Below, one piece after another: positions 29,729 through 36,984 of a DNA stretch of 45,950 nt. The translations under genes and the position numbers were made by a program. Location of the stretch: positions 1-45,950 of the forward strand of contig JAFROT010000044.1 in assembly GCA_017429525.1 (NCBI GenBank). Reading direction: 5' to 3'. Under the pieces are notes generated by a model. The model worked only from the letters and a program-made list of their open reading frames with translations, did no database searches and was not told where the DNA came from. Numbering within the stretch: position 1 is the stretch's first letter; each line of letters starts with the position of its first letter. The stretch comes from Bacteroidaceae bacterium (GTDB lineage: Bacteria > Bacteroidota > Bacteroidia > Bacteroidales > Bacteroidaceae).

Positions 29729-30235
29729 ATGCAAGAACAACCCTTCACACAGACCGCCACGCGGTTGCGACCCCGCCTCATGGCCCTCGCACGCAGCATC
29801 CTACGCAACGACGAGGAGGCGGCAGATGCGGTGCAGGATGCTCTCGTCCTGCTCTGGCGAATGGGTGAGAGGGTGCAGACGGCGGATGAGGCAGAGCGAG
29901 TGGTGATGCGCATCACACGAAACGTGAGCCTGAACAAGCAGAAACGGCGACGGCTGCAGACCACACCCTTGGAGAGCATTGCCACCGATGCGTTGCCCGC
30001 GCTGACGGCGCGACAGCAGAATCCGCAAGAGGCGATGGAACGACAAGAGCGCGAGCGAAGCATAGACCGAGCCATCCACCAACTGCCAACGGCACAACAA
30101 GCGGCCATTTTCCTGCACTACATGGACGGACTCACCTACGGACAGATTGCTGCCATCCGAGGTTCGACAGAAGCGGCTGTACGCATGACAGCAGCCCGAG
30201 CAAAGGAACATCTCATCAAAATCCTGAAACAATGA
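29729..30235 (+). CDS. ECF-type RNA polymerase sigma factor (third)
   Basis: A 168-aa sigma factor: region 2 RLRPRLMALARSILRNDEEA with ADAVQDALVLLW, region 4 PTAQQAAIFLHYMDGLTYGQ with GSTEAAVRMTAARAKEHL. It differs from the two FecR-linked sigmas and is not paired with a transducer. Its stop overlaps the next start (ATGA at 30232-30235). The upstream 247-bp divergent region has TTTACTTTG near 29689, a weak -7 with one base less than consensus. Confidence 0.92.
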   Translation: MQEQPFTQTATRLRPRLMALARSILRNDEEAADAVQDALVLLWRMGERVQTADEAERVVMRITRNVSLNKQKRRRLQTTPLESIATDALPALTARQQNPQEAMERQERERSIDRAIHQLPTAQQAAIFLHYMDGLTYGQIAAIRGSTEAAVRMTAARAKEHLIKILKQ

Positions 30236-30762
30236 AAGAAGACGTATTCACCGACGAACAACTTTGGGACGAGGTCCTGGAAGTGCTGAACGACAACCGT
30301 CGCGAACTGACGGACGAGGAAGTGGCGTCCTTGCTGCAAGAGCGGAAGGTCTTTCCCCTAAGATACGTCCTCCTGGCGACTGCTGCCATTCTGGCAATAG
30401 GCTTCTTCCTGTGGCCGAAAGAGGATGATGGGAAGAATGAGCCGACCGTAGCTGAAGTGGTTCAGAGGGAGAAAGTATCAGACCATTCAGCGCGTATCGC
30501 TTCAGAACCGACATCGCCAATAGCGCCCAAGGCGGATAAGCTGATAGCTGCCCATCGCGCTCCACAGAAGTCCCGTCCTGAAAGGATTCAGCCAGCGGAG
30601 GGACACGATGCAGCCACAACCATCCGACAGGCTCAAGGCGAGGTCGACGAGCAACCGCAAGTGGAACTCCTCGAGATAGACATGGAGGCCGTGCACCAGC
30701 AAGGCGAAGACCTGCGCATGGCCATGGCGGCGATGAACAACGAACTCTTTGAAATGGAATAG
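30232..30762 (+). CDS. Probable membrane anti-sigma factor of the third ECF operon
   Basis: A 176-aa single-pass membrane protein. Residues 1-42 are acidic and helical (FTDEQLWDEVLEVLNDN, ELTDEEVASLLQER), then a membrane span at about 45-61 (YVLLATAAILAIGFFLW) and a low-complexity extracytoplasmic tail. Identity as anti-sigma factor rests on position, topology and translational coupling to the sigma gene; there is no domain I can name. The next gene starts 5 bp after its stop. Confidence 0.7.
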   Translation: MKEDVFTDEQLWDEVLEVLNDNRRELTDEEVASLLQERKVFPLRYVLLATAAILAIGFFLWPKEDDGKNEPTVAEVVQREKVSDHSARIASEPTSPIAPKADKLIAAHRAPQKSRPERIQPAEGHDAATTIRQAQGEVDEQPQVELLEIDMEAVHQQGEDLRMAMAAMNNELFEME

Positions 30763-30766
30763 AACG

Positions 30767-31819
30767 ATGAAACGAATACTGACCATACTCCTTTTGGCCT
30801 GCTGCGCGACGAGGGTTGCGGCACAGAGCGTGCAGCTGGACGACTTCATTGAGCACCTCACAGCGCGTGGAGCCAAGGTGTCGACATCGCGTGTCAACGA
30901 CAAGTACCACCTCTCGCGCCGCTACAACGTGACCTTCGAGAACGACCTGCCGCTTGCCGACAGCATCTGCATCCTCCTCGACCGTCTAGCACGCGGAGCT
31001 GTGGAGTCCTACCGCTACGAGAGCCACCGCAACGGGAACGACACCATCACCTACAGCATCGCCCTGCGGGGCTATGGCAGCAAGGACGACTATCTGCTGG
31101 ACCTCGCGCGCGTCGAAGATCCTGCCAGCAGTTGGACCAACGACTTCAGCGACTTCCGCAAGACCCACACCTACCTCTATCCCAACCCCTACATGCAACA
31201 GGAACTGCGCTTCTACAAACTGCTCGGCGGCAACAACCGGCGGATGTTCCTCGGAGCGCGAGAGGCGGTGATGTTCGACTACGTGCAGGGGCGCGGCAAC
31301 CTCATCGCTATGCAGACGCAAATCAATAAGGAGAAGGGTATGTACTTCCACTTCGACATATCGCCTCTGGACAGCCTGCTCGATGCCCTGCTCGCTCCGA
31401 TAGCCAAGCCCCGACCTGTTCACTACGAACATGCTGCCGGCCGGCCCGTGGACAAGAGCACCACCTACTACAGCACCGACTACCTCCTGCCCTCGCTGCG
31501 TGGCAAGAGTGAATCCACGGGCAAACTCTACGTCATCACTGCCCGTCAGGGTGCGGTCAGGATTTATCATGAACTGCTGCAAGCCGCCCAGCAACACTTG
31601 GATGTCAGCCCCGCGCAATGCTGCGTGCTGGAATATACCAAACGCCATTTCAAGTTGAGCGGTGTCCGCAACACGGTTAAACTACAAGTCAACGACATCG
31701 CCGAATCCAGTTTCCTCATGGCCGACCTCGACCGCGACGGCACGCTCTACGTCCTGCGTCTGGAAGTGAATGGCGAGTACTGGATTCCAAAAGACTGGAA
31801 GTTGAACGAAAAACGGTAA
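30767..31819 (+). CDS. Secreted protein of unknown function in the third ECF operon
   Basis: A 350-aa protein with signal peptide (MKRILTILLLACCATRVAAQ). The mature part begins with a region like the STN fold in size and pattern (LDDFIEHLTARGAKVSTSRV, DLPLADSICILLDRLARGAV), then mixed alpha/beta sequence with no motif I recognise. The start at 30767 was chosen because it opens a standard signal peptide directly after the anti-sigma stop. It is the last gene of the operon and may be the sensor or the main output of this sigma factor; both are inference. Confidence 0.75.
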   Translation: MKRILTILLLACCATRVAAQSVQLDDFIEHLTARGAKVSTSRVNDKYHLSRRYNVTFENDLPLADSICILLDRLARGAVESYRYESHRNGNDTITYSIALRGYGSKDDYLLDLARVEDPASSWTNDFSDFRKTHTYLYPNPYMQQELRFYKLLGGNNRRMFLGAREAVMFDYVQGRGNLIAMQTQINKEKGMYFHFDISPLDSLLDALLAPIAKPRPVHYEHAAGRPVDKSTTYYSTDYLLPSLRGKSESTGKLYVITARQGAVRIYHELLQAAQQHLDVSPAQCCVLEYTKRHFKLSGVRNTVKLQVNDIAESSFLMADLDRDGTLYVLRLEVNGEYWIPKDWKLNEKR

Positions 31820-31870
31820 ACAGTAAACATAAGTAAATGCAAAAAAATAGTTTATATAATAAATTGATGA

Positions 31871-31966
31871 AGATTGACGTCTCGATTGATGTCGATTGAC
31901 GTCTAACCTAAACAATAGGTTGATTTTGATTCAGACGTCAATCTACGTCAATCTAATCGTCAATCT
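31871..31966. repeat. Inverted repeat of GATTGACGTC units
   Basis: A left arm of 34 bp (31871-31904) built from three ATTGA(C/T)GT units pairs with a right arm (31933-31966) at about 27 of 34 positions. The 28-bp centre contains AACCTAAACAATAGGTT, itself a small hairpin. A related half copy is at 40428-40472. It lies between the third ECF operon and the next gene. Confidence 0.8.
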
Positions 31967-32022
31967 ATTCAAATATTATTGCTCGACTACTTACATTAAT
32001 TATTAATTATCCTTCAAAAGAA

Positions 32023-32895
32023 ATGAAAAGAATCATCACTCTCGCTACCGTCGGCCTACTGACTGCGGCAAGCGCCTTCGCCCAAGGCGAAAACCCTCAT
32101 GGACTCTACAAACTTCAGCGTCTCGGCTACGAGAACGGCCGCCCCGACCACGTTCCGGAACTGACGCAGTACAAGTACTTCTCGGACTTCGTGCCCGTGA
32201 CGATCATGCTGATGCGCAACACGCCCAAAGAGTACATCTACGTCCTGAAGCAGGACGAACCGCACCCCTATGTCTTCACAGGCGACGTAGCCGTGGGCGA
32301 GGACGGACGCGGCACCCGCATCTACGGCACCGACAGCAATCACGTGACCGTCAAATGGTACAACACCATCCGCCCTGGCAACGGCGACCTGTTCCCCATG
32401 AACCAGTTCATCACCGAGTACTATGACCGCAACGGCTTCGAACGGCAGATGCAGCGCTCCATCGAGATGCTGCAGCAGAAGCACGAGCAGCCCAACCACC
32501 GCCTCGCCGGCTGCTGGCGCCTGGTGGGAACCTACAAGCAAGTGGAAGGCGAACGTGTGCTGACCAGCACACCTGCAGATACCTACAAGATCTATGGCGA
32601 CAAGGACGTCACCTGCCTCATCTGCCGAGGTGACCAGATCATGGGCGCCACCATCCTCTACAGGGCTATGGAGTACAAGCCCGAGACGAAAGATGCCAAC
32701 ACAGCCGGTTTCAGCGAAGGGGGCAGCACCGAGAATGAAGAAGGCGCCGCCACAGCGGGAGTCATCAAATGGAAGAACGACAATAGCTTCGAGGCAATTA
32801 CCATTCGACCCAACGACACCGTCGTCGAAGAACTCTGGAAACGCTCCACACTACCCGAAGCGTTCCAAAAACTCTTTGGCACCCAAAAGCCCTGA
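32023..32895 (+). CDS. Secreted DUF4488-like protein
   Basis: A 290-aa exported protein with signal peptide residues 1-20. Two similar lipocalin-like segments are suggested: residues 25-140 (NPHGLYKLQRLGYENGRPDH, KYFSDFVPVTIMLMRN) and 165-285 (LAGCWRLVGTYKQVEGERV, TYKIYGDKDVTCLICRGDQ). The GCWRLVG and YKIYGDK patterns match Bacteroidales DUF4488 proteins, whose function is not known. It has a short polyglycine/glutamate loop near 235-250. No operon partner is obvious; a small TGACAAC/GTTGTCA hairpin follows the stop. Confidence 0.7.
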   Translation: MKRIITLATVGLLTAASAFAQGENPHGLYKLQRLGYENGRPDHVPELTQYKYFSDFVPVTIMLMRNTPKEYIYVLKQDEPHPYVFTGDVAVGEDGRGTRIYGTDSNHVTVKWYNTIRPGNGDLFPMNQFITEYYDRNGFERQMQRSIEMLQQKHEQPNHRLAGCWRLVGTYKQVEGERVLTSTPADTYKIYGDKDVTCLICRGDQIMGATILYRAMEYKPETKDANTAGFSEGGSTENEEGAATAGVIKWKNDNSFEAITIRPNDTVVEELWKRSTLPEAFQKLFGTQKP

Positions 32896-33230
32896 CAACC
32901 ACACCGTTGTCAGTTCACCTCATTCCTCTTATAAACTCATCGTTTCAAATAAGCAGTTAGTTAATTAAGGACTAGTCGATTTGGCCCCCGCTGCGTCGTG
33001 AGACGCGGTGGGGCAAGTCGATTCTGCTCCCACAGTCGCCTCGTCGCCTTTACCCGTATGGAAGCAGCGCCCGTCCTCGTCCTTGGCCAACTATAACACC
33101 CAATAAGGGTGACTTTGAGGAAAATGGGAATCTTGCAAAAATGTAGGAGGAAAAAAATGAATAATAGAGCGCGTAATCAGAAGAAATATCGTATCTTTGC
33201 AGCGCAAAACACACTTATAATGTTATTACA
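32896..33230. other. Intergenic region before superoxide dismutase
   Basis: Contains the stem TGACAAC/GTTGTCA at 32893-32912 (possible weak terminator), a strong hairpin CCCCGCTGCGTC/GACGCGGTGGGG at 32984-33013 flanked by direct AGTCGATT repeats, and the -7 TATCTTTG of the dismutase promoter at 33191-33198. The GC-rich hairpin resembles those at 36252 and 40359. Confidence 0.65.
33191..33198 (+). promoter_or_regulatory. -7 element (TATCTTTG) of the superoxide dismutase promoter
   Basis: TATCTTTG 33 bp before the ATG fits TAnnTTTG. There is no TTTG at the expected -33, so another regulator may assist. Confidence 0.6.
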
Positions 33231-33863
33231 ATGACTACAACAATGCCCACCAACGGTCAGTTTCAATTAATGGAACTTCCCTACGAGCCCAATGCTTTGG
33301 CGCCCGTCATCAGTGCCGAGACCCTGAGTTTCCACCACGGCAAGCATCTGCAGACCTACATCAATAACCTCAATGCCTTGTTGCCCGGCAGCCGCTTCGA
33401 GGGATTGTCGCTGGAAGATATTGTGCGGACGGCTGACGGCGGCGTGTTCAATAACGCAGGTCAGATCCTGAACCACAACCTGTACTTCAGCCAGTTCCGT
33501 GCGCCGCAGGAGAATAACCAGCCTGTCGGTCGCCTCGCAGTAGCCATCGAGGCGCAGTTTGCAGCCGAGGCCGCAGACGGACAGACCGCCTTCGATGCCT
33601 TCCGTGCCGCCTTCGAGAAAGCAGGTACCACGCTCTTTGGCTCTGGCTGGGTTTGGCTCTCAGCCGATGCCGACAGCCAACTCGAGATTTCCCAGGAACC
33701 CAATGCCAGCAACCCCATCACCCGTGGCCGCACACCCCTGCTGACCTTCGATGTCTGGGAGCACGCCTACTACCTCGACTATCAGAACCGCCGTCCCGCT
33801 CACCTCTCAGCCCTCTGGAGTATCATCAACTGGGAAGAAGTGGAGCGACGCTACGTAGGGTGA
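33231..33863 (+). CDS. sodB: Iron/manganese superoxide dismutase
   Basis: Cytoplasmic enzyme that converts superoxide to hydrogen peroxide and oxygen. The 210-aa protein keeps the four metal ligands: His35 (FHHGKHLQTY), His82 (ILNHNLYF), Asp174 and His178 (DVWEHAYYLDYQNRR). Gln78 in NNAGQILNH is at the position typical of Fe-type enzymes, while Bacteroidales dismutases are often able to use either metal, so specificity is open. The start at 33231 gives a slightly long N-terminus; Met14 (MELPYEPNALAP) is an alternative. It is transcribed from its own promoter and converges with the next gene with only 11 bp between stops. Confidence 0.95.
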   Translation: MTTTMPTNGQFQLMELPYEPNALAPVISAETLSFHHGKHLQTYINNLNALLPGSRFEGLSLEDIVRTADGGVFNNAGQILNHNLYFSQFRAPQENNQPVGRLAVAIEAQFAAEAADGQTAFDAFRAAFEKAGTTLFGSGWVWLSADADSQLEISQEPNASNPITRGRTPLLTFDVWEHAYYLDYQNRRPAHLSALWSIINWEEVERRYVG

Positions 33864-33874
33864 AGCAAGAGCTT

Positions 33875-34762
33875 TTACTCTTTGCTTAAATACATCTTTC
33901 TCTTGTCAAAGTCGAAGATAGCTGGCGATGTAAAAAACTTCACGCCTAAGAAGCCGCATTCGTCAAGAGACGGGAATTTACTGACTCCCACGGATGCGTC
34001 GTTGAATGTTCTGCCACAAATGGTCAGCTTATCAGCAAAGAGGCCTTCAGCCACTACTTTGCCATTTCTGTCACGGGCCTCTTTCAACGTGACATGACTG
34101 TCGGCCAGAGTTCTCTCCACGATAGACTGGCTCTTATTGAGGAAGAGCAACGAACCATTACCCATGTCGGCAATGAAGTTGCCTTTCAACTTGATGTTGC
34201 GCCCATTGACGTTCATGCTTAGCTGTGTGTTGACAACAGGCATTCCGAATTTGTTGTAGGACAAATCCATGGGCATGGCACCCTTGACAAGGCTTGGCAG
34301 GGAGGCTCTGCTGATGATACGTAGTTCGTTGTTGCTCAAGTCTATCCTGGCGATTCCGCTATCGTCGGTGGCATTCCTGAACATATTGATGGGAATCATA
34401 AGCGCGTGGTCACCATCAGCAATCTTTATCGTTCCTTCGAAGATGGCATCGCCAATACGCAGTCGGGCCTGAGCGGTATATTTTATGTTGTGCATTCCGC
34501 GTAAATAGCGGATTTTTTCGTTGCACGGCTTAACTGGGAGTTTTAGTACGTCTTTGTGTGCTTCATAGAAAGATTCACTCATCATGAAACCGGGCACTCC
34601 ACTTTCGAGCATCAGCTTGGCATCGATGCCATTTACGCTTGTGTTGAGGAAGTAATGTCCATTTTCTTTCTCTAGCTTGAACGCCGGGTCTGATTGAGCC
34701 ATAGCCTGTACGGCCGTCAGCAAATGGACAAGCAGAATGGCGAGAATTCTTATGCTCTTCAT
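33875..34762 (-). CDS. Secreted retropepsin-like protein with altered aspartate motif
   Basis: A 295-aa exported protein with signal peptide (MKSIRILAILLVHLLTAVQA). It has the two-lobe pattern of Bacteroidota retropepsin-like proteins: first lobe FLNTSVNGIDAKLMLESGVP, second lobe NGRNIKLKGNFIADMGNGSL followed by GFLGVKFFTSPAIFDFDKRK. In active enzymes the first motif is D-(T/S)-G; here it is ESG, and the second is DMG, so the catalytic pair looks damaged or adapted. The start at 34762 was chosen because it opens a signal peptide; the longer frame overlaps thioredoxin. It lies 40 bp downstream of thioredoxin on the same strand. Confidence 0.72.
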   Translation of the reverse strand: MKSIRILAILLVHLLTAVQAMAQSDPAFKLEKENGHYFLNTSVNGIDAKLMLESGVPGFMMSESFYEAHKDVLKLPVKPCNEKIRYLRGMHNIKYTAQARLRIGDAIFEGTIKIADGDHALMIPINMFRNATDDSGIARIDLSNNELRIISRASLPSLVKGAMPMDLSYNKFGMPVVNTQLSMNVNGRNIKLKGNFIADMGNGSLLFLNKSQSIVERTLADSHVTLKEARDRNGKVVAEGLFADKLTICGRTFNDASVGVSKFPSLDECGFLGVKFFTSPAIFDFDKRKMYLSKE

Positions 34763-34802
34763 ATTCAAAACACTTAATGGTTGATAAATATTACATCGGC
34801 TG

Positions 34803-35099
34803 TTATAGATAATTGTTGACCACAGACGCGAGTTGGGGCAGGGGCAAGGCACCGCTTTGCCGCCACAGCTGCCGGCCGTTGCGGAAGAGCATGAGGGTAG
34901 GCACGGCCTGCACACCGTATTGTGCGGCTGTCTGCTGGTACTTATCCACATCCACCTTGATGATGCGCAGACGTTCGCCCAGCTGTTGCTTCAGGTTTTC
35001 GAGCACAGGGTGCATAGCCTTGCAGGGACCACACCAGGTGGCGAAGAAATCGACCAGCACGAGGCGGTCGGCAGAGATGACATCGTTGAAGGTTTCCAT
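34803..35099 (-). CDS. Thioredoxin
   Basis: A 98-aa cytoplasmic thioredoxin that reduces protein disulfides. The active site is ATWCGPCK (about residues 18-25) and the cis-proline motif AVPTLMLF is at about 62-69; overall length is slightly short but complete. The start at 35099 (METFNDVISADR) fits the family and the promoter; the longer frame to 35168 crosses the -7 element. A second gene (retropepsin-like) follows on the same strand. Confidence 0.92.
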   Translation of the reverse strand: METFNDVISADRLVLVDFFATWCGPCKAMHPVLENLKQQLGERLRIIKVDVDKYQQTAAQYGVQAVPTLMLFRNGRQLWRQSGALPLPQLASVVNNYL

Positions 35100-35141
35100 A
35101 TTCTTGACAGATGTTTTATCGAAAGAGGTTGTTGTCTTTTG

Positions 35142-35171
35142 CAAAGGTACTGCTTTCCACTTGAACACAAA
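35142..35171 (-). promoter_or_regulatory. Thioredoxin promoter (TTTG-N18-TACCTTTG)
   Basis: Minus-strand -7 TACCTTTG at 35142-35149, with TTTG at 35168-35171, spaced 18 bp, one short of the usual range. Confidence 0.6.
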
Positions 35172-35225
35172 AACTTTTCACTCTAATTTGCTCCATACGC
35201 TCGATAAAAAGCCTTTTTAACATCT

Positions 35226-35753
35226 TCAGCGCTTCAGTCCGTCTGTTTTTACCTCCAGCACGTAGCCGCGCTTCTTCAGGGAGGTGATGGCGAGCGTGTT
35301 GTCTGCCGCAAGCAGATGGCGGAGGTAAGAGATTTGCACGTTTAGGGCGAGGGAGTTGGCATAGCTGGCATTGCCCCACACGCGTTCGAGGATGAAGTCG
35401 CGCTCCACGATGCTCCCAAGGTCTTGAGCCAGAAGGAGCAAGATATCACTCTGCCGCACGGTGAGGTGCTGGCGCCTACCTGCATACTCGATGGTGGCGA
35501 GGTTGGGATTGAAGAGGGTGTGGCCGAGGAGGAAGGGAGAAGACCCTCCCCCCTGTCCCTCCCTTGTAGGGAGGGGAGTAGGATGTATCAGACCTGATGA
35601 AGGAATGTCGCCCTCCAAGGTATATACTCCCCTCTCTACAAGGGAGGGGCAGAGGGGAGGGTCCAAGTCTATTTGCTTAGTTCTTTCCTTTATCCTCGCT
35701 ATCAACTCCTCCGGGTAGACCTGCAAACTGACTTCGTCCGCCGTTCGCCTCAC
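35226..35753 (-). pseudogene. 5'-truncated response regulator with OmpR-type DNA-binding domain and palindromic element D
   Basis: The 175-codon frame encodes the end of a receiver domain (TDDVVVRRTADEVSLQVYPE, then ELIARIKERTKQ) and a full winged helix (EYAGRRQHLTVRQSDILLLL, FILERVWGNASYANSLALNV, SLKKRGYVLEV). The phospho-acceptor part of the receiver is absent. The frame stays open upstream for at least 50 codons but without an ATG and without receiver-like sequence. No histidine kinase gene is near. About 45 residues between receiver remnant and DNA-binding domain (PPLCPSLVERGVYTLEGD to PTREGQGGGSSP) come from palindromic element D. Translation from GTG 35753 could still yield a DNA-binding protein, so it may not be wholly dead. 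Confidence 0.65.
35542..35663. repeat. Palindromic element D inside the response-regulator remnant
   Basis: About 122 bp. The left arm (35542-35580, GACCCTCCC... with loop TTGTA) and right arm (35625-35663) are inverted copies over 39 bp with few mismatches. The 44-bp core is homologous to the core of element E when read in the coding orientation. Confidence 0.9.
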
Positions 35754-35950
35754 TACTACGTCATCGGTGCGACCTTCGAGGAAGTCAGATGATGAGGCCT
35801 CTTGGAAGCGTTCAGAAATGAATGCGCAACTATTGAAAAACGTTAAATCTTCGAACTCTGAGCGTGACTTTGACGAACGCTTTGCGTATGATAAGTGTAA
35901 GCAGTTATGAAAGCAAAGCCGACAAGAAAGATGTGAATCTGAACGCCGAC

Positions 35951-35988
35951 TGTTCGGAAATGAACACGCAGGTGTTCGGTAACGAACA
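35951..35988 (+). promoter_or_regulatory. Paired activator-site palindromes, copy 1
   Basis: TGTTCGGAAATGAACA (35951-35966) and TGTTCGGTAACGAACA (35973-35988), each an inverted repeat, with start points 22 bp apart. The same pair with the same spacing occurs at 41934-41971. Confidence 0.7.
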
Positions 35989-36044
35989 ATAACGCCACAC
36001 TGTAGAAACGGCTTTCTCCTTCAAAACCAAAGCATTGCCATTTT

Positions 36045-36059
36045 TGGCACACCTTTTGT
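36045..36059 (+). promoter_or_regulatory. Sigma-54-like promoter, copy 1 (TGGCAC-N5-TTGT)
   Basis: TGGCAC at 36045-36050 and TTGT at 36056-36059, with GG to GT spacing of 10 bp. The last base of the -12 element is T rather than C, so it may be weak or decayed. The next gene on this strand starts about 400 bp away. Confidence 0.5.
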
Positions 36060-36179
36060 TAAGAAAAGGACGGCATAAAGCAGCTAAAGAGAAAAAGTAC
36101 GCTCGGCCCGAAGAGTGGCTTGAAGACGAAGCTAAGTGTTTCGGCAGGAAAGACTTTCTTCGAGCAAGGCGAGACAGAA

Positions 36180-36316
36180 GAAAAGTAAACGCTGAAGAAA
36201 GCCTAGGCATTTAGGTGATCTCATTCACCTGAAGTAAATTTTCTTCGATCGCCCCGCTGCGTCGTGAAAGGCTACAGGTAGGCGAGCTTGCTCGGGAATG
36301 ACGCGACGGGGATTTT
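36180..36316. repeat. Conserved intergenic repeat with GC-rich hairpin, copy 1
   Basis: Starts GAAAAGTAAACGCTGAAGAA and is almost identical to 40287-40393. It includes a small hairpin AGGTGA/TCACCT and the stem CCCCGCTGCGTCG...CGACGGGG. Relative to copy 2 the hairpin loop has about 30 extra bases, themselves containing GCGAGCTTGCTCG. Confidence 0.85.
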
Positions 36317-36385
36317 GTCAAAGATACTCTATCATACAAAAGAGCGTTTTTCTTAGATACAAGGTGAAAACAGAGCACAAATGTT

Positions 36386-36393
36386 TATCTTTG
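36386..36393 (+). promoter_or_regulatory. -7 element (TATCTTTG) upstream of the fourth ECF gene
   Basis: TATCTTTG about 70 bp before the ATG at 36462. No clear -33 partner. Confidence 0.55.
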
Positions 36394-36461
36394 CAGCCGA
36401 AAGTTCCTTTTTATGTTTCTTTAACGTTGAAGAATCCGCCTTTCAGCGTGATAAATGTGTA

Positions 36462-36962
36462 ATGCAAGATCAAGAAATCCTCCAGCTCATCCCTCGCCTG
36501 CGCCCATTGGCTTTCGAAATCGGGCGTCAGTTCTTCGGCAATACCGAGGATGCGGAGGACGTGGCGCAGGACACGTGTCTACGTCTGTGGGCTGCACGCA
36601 GCCATATAGATGTCTCACAATCCATGGAGCCTCTGATGGCGAGGATAGCAAAAAATGTGTGCGTGAGTATGTGGAGGAAGCGTTCGGTAGGGAATGAGGC
36701 AGACATCGTTTCGGATTTCCCGTCTGATGACACCTCTCCTCAAGCCTTGCTTGAAGAGCGCGAAGATGCCATTTGGGTCGAACACCGGTTGCGGGCTCTG
36801 CCTGAATACCTCCAGCGTGTCCTGCGCCTAAAGCAAGAAGAGGGGCTCACCACCGAGCAGATTGCCGAAATCCTGGGCACAGACCCGCACTCAGTGCAAA
36901 CCCTCATCAGCAAAGCCCGCCGACAACTGATGAATGAACTCAAACGCCGATACCGCAAATGA
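36462..36962 (+). CDS. ECF-type RNA polymerase sigma factor (fourth)
   Basis: A 166-aa sigma factor with region 2 (LIPRLRPLAFEIGRQFFGNT, EDVAQDTCLRLW) and region 4 (LPEYLQRVLRLKQEEGLTTE, QIAEILGTDPHSVQTLISKA). The start at 36462 (MQDQEILQLI) fits the family; the longer frame to 36381 would read through the -7 element. It is followed by a membrane anti-sigma-like protein and a large secreted protein, the same layout as the third ECF operon (29729-31819), though the proteins differ. Confidence 0.93.
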   Translation: MQDQEILQLIPRLRPLAFEIGRQFFGNTEDAEDVAQDTCLRLWAARSHIDVSQSMEPLMARIAKNVCVSMWRKRSVGNEADIVSDFPSDDTSPQALLEEREDAIWVEHRLRALPEYLQRVLRLKQEEGLTTEQIAEILGTDPHSVQTLISKARRQLMNELKRRYRK

Positions 36963-36984
36963 ACCCTCAAACATCGTTACAACA

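Larger units (their letters stand above)
35754..36461. other. 700-bp region with no intact gene: sigma-54-type cassette and repeats
   Basis: Holds, left to right: a palindrome GCGTTCAGAAATGAATGC (35808-35825); a segment homologous to 41840-42030 with two 16-bp palindromes and a TGGCAC-type promoter (to 36059); a GC-rich repeat shared with 40287-40393 (36180-36316); and the promoter of the fourth ECF gene. Short open frames in it do not resemble proteins. Confidence 0.65.

Noticed and set aside
35843-36210. Short minus-strand open frames in the region upstream of the response-regulator remnant
   Set aside because: They run through the palindromes and sigma-54-like promoter repeat and do not resemble a receiver domain or other protein.
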